Source: Crocodylus rhombifer
Taxonomy: Eukaryota; Chordata; Crocodylia; Crocodylidae
Direction: 5' to 3'
Length of the DNA: 64,000 nt
NCBI GenBank assembly: GCA_038503035.1
Contig: JAVSML010024335.1
Coordinates: 458,017 to 522,016, forward strand
Both the position numbers and the translations under genes were made by a program. This document shows, piece after piece, positions 35,601 through 64,000 of this stretch; positions within the stretch are counted from its first letter, which is position 1, and each line of letters opens with the position of its first letter. Under the pieces are notes generated by a model. It searched no databases and had not been told where the DNA came from. It saw nothing but the letters and a program-made list of their open reading frames with translations.

Positions 35601-36020
35601 GAGGCCATTCCTAACATAATCTCTATCAGCAAGATGCCAGCGCGCTTCCAGATTTCCTAATGGGGCCCTGCTAACTCCATGCCAAAACTAGCAGTGGCTT
35701 GCTTCCTTTTAATCTCCCCTAATGCCTTATTTGATTATTGTCACTGCTCTCCGACCGTGCCCATCTTTTCAAACTCTAATTCTCCAAATGAACCAGTCAG
35801 ATGAGGCTAGAACTCAGCAGAGGAATCAACTCCACACGCCCACACATACAAAAGGAGGGGGAGGAAGAGAAGCAGAGGAAAGGAAGAACCACGACACTCT
35901 ACCTGCACTTTTAGATCATCAAACGCTGGACTTGCTGGGGAAAGAGAGAGGGGAGGGGCAGAAAATGGGTTTGAAACTTGCCCCGGGTGACTAGGACATT
36001 TCGAAGGCTGGAACCAAGGT
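35600..36020 (+). promoter_or_regulatory. GABRA6: Presumed GABRA6 promoter and 5' UTR
   Basis: The 420 bp before the initiator ATG should hold the proximal promoter and untranslated leader. No TATA box is evident at a sensible distance. A GCCAA (complement TTGGC) nuclear factor I half-site occurs at about 35683-35688 in the context ATGCCAAAACTAGCAGTGGC; NFI sites are reported to drive alpha-6 expression in rodent cerebellar granule neurons, so this is a plausible but unproven element. The leader is purine-rich (GGAGGGGGAGGAAGAG around 35850) and contains upstream ATGs (35788, 35965). The transcription start cannot be fixed from sequence alone. Confidence 0.45.
35965..35994 (+). promoter_or_regulatory. 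GABRA6: Short upstream ORF before GABRA6
   Basis: An ATG at 35965 opens nine codons (MGLKLAPGD) and stops at TAG 35992-35994, 26 nt before the GABRA6 start. The same frame is open back to 35722, so an earlier transcription start would give a longer uORF via ATG 35788. Such a uORF would be expected to damp translation of the main frame. Confidence 0.4.
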
Positions 36021-59113
<23,093 letters not shown>

Positions 59114-60628
59114 TTCATGTTGCTTTCAGGGGGAATGGGTGTTGCTATCAATCTATAATAGTCAACTGTAAATAGCATCTAGTGACAAAGATGTTTTCAA
59201 TACAGCATAGTCATTCTATATGGAAGCCCATATCTAAAACTTTTATTTCTACGTTCTTTTGACTTTGACCAAGACCAGGACAATTGTCTTTGACTGCATT
59301 TTCAGCAGTATTCTCAACAAATATATAAACCTTATTTTTCCATTGCTTAATCTTTGTAATTGAAGCAAGGAAGGTAGTTGCTGAAGCAATGCAGTAGAGG
59401 AGATAAGAACCCTAATATCTCCCAAGATTTCCTCAATAGGATAAGTAAGAGTTTATTTTAGAATGTCTGCGTAAAATGTTCAAAATATTCTAAACATTTT
59501 CTGTTGGGGAAAAAGGAACTTTATGTAGAATGGATTCTTTCTGAATACAGTTTCATTATTATTATACATTTTAATCCCTATGAACCCTTGTTTATCTTTT
59601 CTCTGACATACACATACACACTTTTATGAACTTTCTTTAAAAAAATTAGTTTTATTTGCATTAAACAGAGCAATGGCTTCTCCTCAGTAGTCCCAGCATT
59701 ATTTTAAGAGGTTTAAGAGGTTCAGCAATGATACATTTTCTATAAACTGCATTGTGGGATAACATTTTGATAATGAGATTATCATTTCTATGCAGTCATT
59801 ACACTTTACATCTTTCTTTTAACAATTTAAATTGTCACTACTCCCACGTCCCTCTTCCTCTGCCTTAATGCAACTCATGGGACAGAGGAATGATACAAAC
59901 TATATATATTTGCTTCATTACCATGTTGTCTTTCAACATCATAATATTTTGCAATGCACATTGTAAGCTCACTTAGCTATGTTTGAGAGAGAAACTGCCA
60001 CATTTGGACAAGACTAAATAATCAGAAATAGAACTAAATGTTGATATATTAAAATATGTCTTGTATGCACATTTGAATATGTATTCAAGTTCATCTAAAG
60101 CTGTTGTGTTAGATATGTTAGTTGTTGTGTATAATTATTATATATGCTTGTAGCAAAGCAGTTTAAGGACCAGGTCTCTAGCTACCACTCAGAGATAGCT
60201 CTGTTGACTTCAGTGGAGCTATTCTGATTTGCGATACAAATTCTAACTTGAGGCCTGTAAAATTAATCAGTATTATTGATGGTTTTCCAAAGTAGCTATG
60301 AAATATTTAAACTGATATATCTATATCTGTATATATATCAGTTAATACATATTACTATTAACCCCAGATTTTTTAAAGATTTCTAAAACACAGAAAAATA
60401 GTGAAGACTATAACTCTTTTTAACATATCACTCTTAAACACTCCCAAAGTTACACTACTTTATACCATAGCAGAAATCCTCCACCACAGCTACAATTAAA
60501 AGGGTACTCTGGTAAACACAGCAGGGACTATAGTTAGAGTTTGTAGGATTTGTCTCTACACAGATAAGTATAAATCAACTCAACTTCAAGACCAGGTCAA
60601 AGTAACTAAGCATGGAATATGAAATAAA
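59114..60628 (+). promoter_or_regulatory. GABRA6: GABRA6 3' UTR with candidate poly(A) signals
   Basis: After the TAA the sequence is AT-rich. The first poly(A) hexamers on the + strand are ATTAAA at 59660-59665 and 60048-60053, then AATAAA at 60623-60628 and 61005-61010. The end used cannot be chosen from sequence alone. The CR1 relic at 60655 probably lies beyond the transcript. Confidence 0.45.
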
Positions 60629-60654
60629 TTCCTTTAACAAATAATAAAAATCAT

Positions 60655-60775
60655 TAGGATCATAAAGTAGGACTGGAAGGGTGCTCATGAAGTCATCTAA
60701 TCCAGCCCCCTGCTCAAGCCAGGATCATCCCTGACTGAAAACCATTTCCAACCAAGTGTTTGCCTAACAGTATAC
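60655..60775 (-). mobile_element. CR1 LINE 3' end relic, minus strand
   Basis: The + strand reads AGGATCATAAAGTAGGACTGGAAGGGTGCTCATGAAGTCATCTAATCCAGCCCCCTGCTC-like sequence, the complement of a CR1 3' UTR, followed by about 50 bp of the adjoining region. Short and mutated. Confidence 0.85.
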
Positions 60776-62236
60776 TGGTACCTAATAGTGCTCTGATGAC
60801 ATAATTTACATAAAGTAACAATGAAGCTTAATCCATATACTCGAATCTGCTTCATCAAAATGATGCATTCTAGTTACAGTGTTTTAATCTTTAAAAAAAA
60901 AAGTAAACTGTGTATTTTAATACTGTTCCCTAGTTTATTCAGTTTTTTACAATGATAGTTATACACTGTATTTATGTGGTGTTTTCCCCAAACAACATGG
61001 GGGAAATAAAGCTTCATCTTAGATTCAAGTACTGGCTCAGGGCAAGAAGCTCCAGCTTTGGCTTTGGCCCCAGGCTTGGAGTGCAAAGGGAAATGCAAGC
61101 GTAAGTGTTTTGCAGGATTTTAATATACAGATTTGCATCTCACTGATGTAAACTGTTGTCCAGTCAGGATTGGTGTTGTGCAGATTTTCCAAAGGTATAA
61201 TTTTAATTGGCTTCACAAATAAATGCAATACCTATACTTGGTGCAGTCAGATTTCATGAAATATCCACATTGAATGATATGCCAATCTAAACAGGGGTAG
61301 TCTGAGAGCATGTCTGATTGGGTGACCTTTACGAAAATCTTAGCATAGGCATAGTAATAAAGGGAGTTGGTGTTTTTAGAGCCTACAACTTCTGGCTTTT
61401 TAATGTATACAGAATCAATACACCAGTATGGTGAAGACTGTGGCTACAGCTTGAGTCAGATCTTCAGCTGTTTTAAACTAGTGTCTTTCCAATGACTAAT
61501 TCAACAGAGGGAATGCAATTTTACGTAGCTAAAGATCTGATACAACTTCTTTTGGATGAGTAATAGAAATGAAACGCTGTCATTCATACTAAAGTTTCTT
61601 GGTACTTTTTGCAAAAGCAGGGGTGTTAACATTGGTGCAATGTGGTGATAGTTATATTGTTTCCAGATTTGTCCCTTGCTTTCAGTAGGCTGCAGTGTTC
61701 TATCCTACTTGAGCAACCAGGTTTCAGATCATCATCTGGGTTGAGTAATTTCAATCAAGATAAGGATCAGGTTCCAAAACTCTGTGCAGTGTTTCTTTGC
61801 ACCATTAAATAGTTACATTTATTGCCCAAATCAGAGATGGCTGCATTTCAGGAGCTAGTGAACCAAGTGATTCTTGTATAGTTTATTTAATGTATCAGAT
61901 AATAAAATGTGTAAAGCACTTTGGGATTCATTATGGTGTGCAGTGCTTTACAAAATGTAAAATTGTTACCATTAAGTCATTTTTCTTATCAAGAATAGTA
62001 CAGTTTTGCAGAAATGATAAGAAGGAAAATGAAATTAATATACTAGATATACAGAGACACTAGAAGTAGATTTCATTTTCTCACATATTTTTTTCCATCT
62101 TTGCCTTATTCTGAATATTATGAAGAACAGCGAGTATAACGAACCTACCCAACAGAAATGATCATAGGACAAACAATTGCAGCAAATCCTAAGACAAATA
62201 AGGGGAAAATATTGTTTTAACATTGCTTATAATATT
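60776..62236. other. Intergenic DNA downstream of GABRA6, no gene seen
   Basis: AT-rich DNA. About 61900-61970 (AAAGCACTTTGGGATTCATTATGGTGTGCAGTGCTTTACAAAATGTAAA) resembles an old MIR/L2-type relic. No exon of GABRA1 was recognised. Confidence 0.5.
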
Positions 62237-62237
62237 C

Positions 62238-63022
62238 ACTGGGTGCATCTACATATTCATTAATGTACCGTAATTACTGCACATTAAGTTTAGTACTTGC
62301 ATAACTAAGTATTAAATCAATGCACTGTAACTGGCGGTAGTGTGCAAGTACCAGCACACAGGTTTACACAGACACTAAGGGTGTGTCCACACGTGTGTGG
62401 AAGTTTGGTTCCCTGGGGACAACTAGCAGCATCTAGCACCGCAGCTACTTGTCCCTGGTGAACACTTGTGCCATGTGCTCTTCGGCACGTAGCAAATTGC
62501 CCCAGGCGAGGTAGGAGAGGCTGAAGCCAGCACTGGGTTGGCCCCAGCATCTTTACCTGGCGTTCTGGGGGTCCCCTGGGGCTGTAGCCATGGCAATTCT
62601 GCTGCACAGAACCTGGCCAATAGCCATAGAAAAGTTCCAGGTGGGCCAGCTCTGTTTTTCAGCAGCACTTGCTGCCCTGTGCCAGTCCTTTTTTCCATGG
62701 TTTTTTTTGACCTCTGGATATCCAATAAAAAAGGAGATATCCAGGGGTCAAAAAACCTCGTGGAAAAAAAAGGACTGGCACAGTGCATGCTTGCACAGCG
62801 TGCCATTGCAACACGGAGACCACTGGACTGTGCGGTATGTGACTCTGTAAATGTTTGCAGCATCACATACTGCACAGCTGTGCTCCTCTGGATGTGCCCT
62901 AATTATGCAGTAACCTAATACTACTGGGCAGTAGCCTATTAGCACAGTTTTTGCCTAGCACACTTCTGCACAGTGTTATTAGGCTACTGTGCAGTTAGCA
63001 TCTCATGTACATGCACCCACTA
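62238..63022. mobile_element. Palindromic MITE interrupted by another MITE
   Basis: The outer parts (62238-62375 and about 62900-63022) are the two ends of the CTACTGTGCAGTAG family: CTGGGTGCATCTACATATTCATTAATGTACC on the left, GTTAGCATCTCATGTACATGCACCCA on the right. Between them lies a roughly 520-bp segment with its own ends, AGGGTGTGTCCACACGTG (62379 on) and CTCTGGATGTGCCCT (to about 62901). The inner element contains a long near-perfect hairpin at 62678-62782. Confidence 0.65.
62678..62782. repeat. 105-nt near-perfect hairpin inside nested MITE
   Basis: Arm 62678-62723 (TGTGCCAGTCC...GGATATCC) pairs with arm 62736-62782 (GATATCC...GGACTGGCACA). There are only a few mismatches and length differences in the T/A runs, and the loop is 12 nt. 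If transcribed this would make a miRNA-precursor-like dsRNA stem. Confidence 0.85.
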
Positions 63023-64000
63023 TGTGCCAAACCCAACAAATCAACAAGTTAAAAAATAATAATTGAGCATTTATGCCAAATGATCAACATATAGTATACA
63101 CCTAAAACATTGCACTAGATTCATGGGACATTTGCACCAGTCCATCAGTGCAAGGTATTCACAAACCCAGTGGATCCAAGCACTGTAGTAATTTCTTTGC
63201 ATAGTGGAATCCTCCCATGTTAGATCATAAGCTCTCCCCTCAGTGTCTATCCAGTATAGTATGGCTAAGGAAAAGATGGACTATTGGGATGTTACTGAAT
63301 CTTTCTGAAACCTGGCTGCTCGAACCAAACCTTTGGCAGCCTTCTAACCTGCTAGATGTTATTCGGTTGATCTTGATGACGTCAAGCCAGAGGGATAGCA
63401 AAAATAGCATAAAAAAGCTGGCCTCCCGTCCTGCATCTCTCAAGTTGGTCTTGAACTAAACACAGCTCTTTGAATCAGACAAGCTAGTGCATCCCTTCAC
63501 CAAACTTTCTGTAACTGTGCTTTTTCCCTGTTAAAAAAAATAGCAGCATCTTCAGAAACAGTTGGAAGAAAATTGTAGATGTTTTAAGTGAATTTTCTAT
63601 TCATGGAGAAGATCGGAAAAAGTCCTGCCCTAGACTCTCCTGTTTAGGTCATGAGTGGAAATGAGTTTCCTTTGTCCCTGAATATCAGTTATCTACCTCA
63701 TAAAGCCATCACATGACTTGCTGTATTTGAAATAATTGGCTATTACTGTTTAACAGTTGTTCAGGACTAAAGTACCCATGGTGGGGCAAGTCAGCAGTTA
63801 TAACAGCAGAGCAGGGCAGTGAATCTTACACAATGTTCTGTCTTCTATGTGCTAGGTTTTATGGTTAGTGGTTACTAGTCTCCAACTGATTTTTTTCCAC
63901 CATAATTAATAATGAAAAAATAAAGTATTTAACATTTTTATATGAACGACTCCCAAGCCATACATTTAGTATTAGTTTTTAGACTATAGTAAATTGATAA
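63023..64000. other. Intergenic DNA, no gene seen
   Basis: Unique-looking AT-rich DNA to the window edge. Small frames on both strands only. Confidence 0.5.

Noticed and set aside
59114..64000. Start of GABRA1 downstream
   Set aside because: No alpha-subunit exon apart from GABRA6 exon 9 was found; GABRA1 is expected farther downstream.

Overview
This is a window of vertebrate nuclear DNA. It carries one protein-coding gene, GABRA6 (GABA-A receptor subunit alpha-6), complete on the + strand from its start codon at 36021 to its stop at 59113. Nine coding exons with canonical GT/AG borders and matching phases give a 450-residue precursor. Intron and intergenic DNA is packed with CR1 LINEs, hAT-like elements and MITEs with 'GGGCATGTCTACA'-type ends, and Penelope-like tails. 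No mammalian Alu/L1 pattern is seen. That repeat mix, with CR1 copies still holding long open frames, points to a non-avian sauropsid, most likely a crocodilian (a turtle is the alternative). This attribution is an inference from repeat style.

Layout. 1-35.6 kb is intergenic DNA upstream of GABRA6. It holds a probable ERV solo LTR split by a CR1 (about 2.5-4.2 kb), a textbook short hAT element with an 8-bp target duplication (6.7-6.9 kb), and a dense nest of repeats at 11-16 kb: a long hairpin element, a second CR1 subfamily, and an internally inverted Penelope-like element with a hammerhead-like motif. Further on are several palindromic MITEs (10.4, 16.9, 18.3, 20.2 kb), a second LTR-like segment with TATA and poly(A) signals (22.6-23.4 kb), an approximately 862-bp hAT-like element (28.5 kb) and an inverted pair of about 145-bp non-simple sequences (28.35 and 30.75 kb). 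35.6-36.0 kb should contain the GABRA6 promoter and 5' UTR. 36.0-39.9 kb holds exons 1-7 close together. Exon 8 (TM2, TM3 and the start of the cytoplasmic loop) follows a 5.8-kb intron, and exon 9 (rest of the loop, TM4) follows a 12.9-kb intron. Both long introns carry second copies of families seen upstream. 59.1-64 kb is 3' UTR and downstream intergenic DNA with a CR1 relic and a nested MITE containing a strong 105-nt hairpin.

Function. The encoded subunit is a pentameric ligand-gated chloride channel subunit, expressed in other vertebrates mainly in cerebellar granule cells. It has the Cys-loop, four membrane segments, and the arginine (residue 119 of the precursor) that makes alpha-6 receptors insensitive to classical benzodiazepines. 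In other amniotes the gene sits in the GABRB2-GABRA6-GABRA1-GABRG2 cluster; no exon of the neighbours was recognised here.

The least explained observations are the hammerhead-like motifs in three Penelope-type tails, a 44-bp intron-8 segment with exon-quality splice sites that would truncate the receptor before TM4, the inverted pair at 28.35/30.75 kb, a 53-bp miniature insertion with a 9-bp flanking duplication, and an upstream ORF just before the GABRA6 start.
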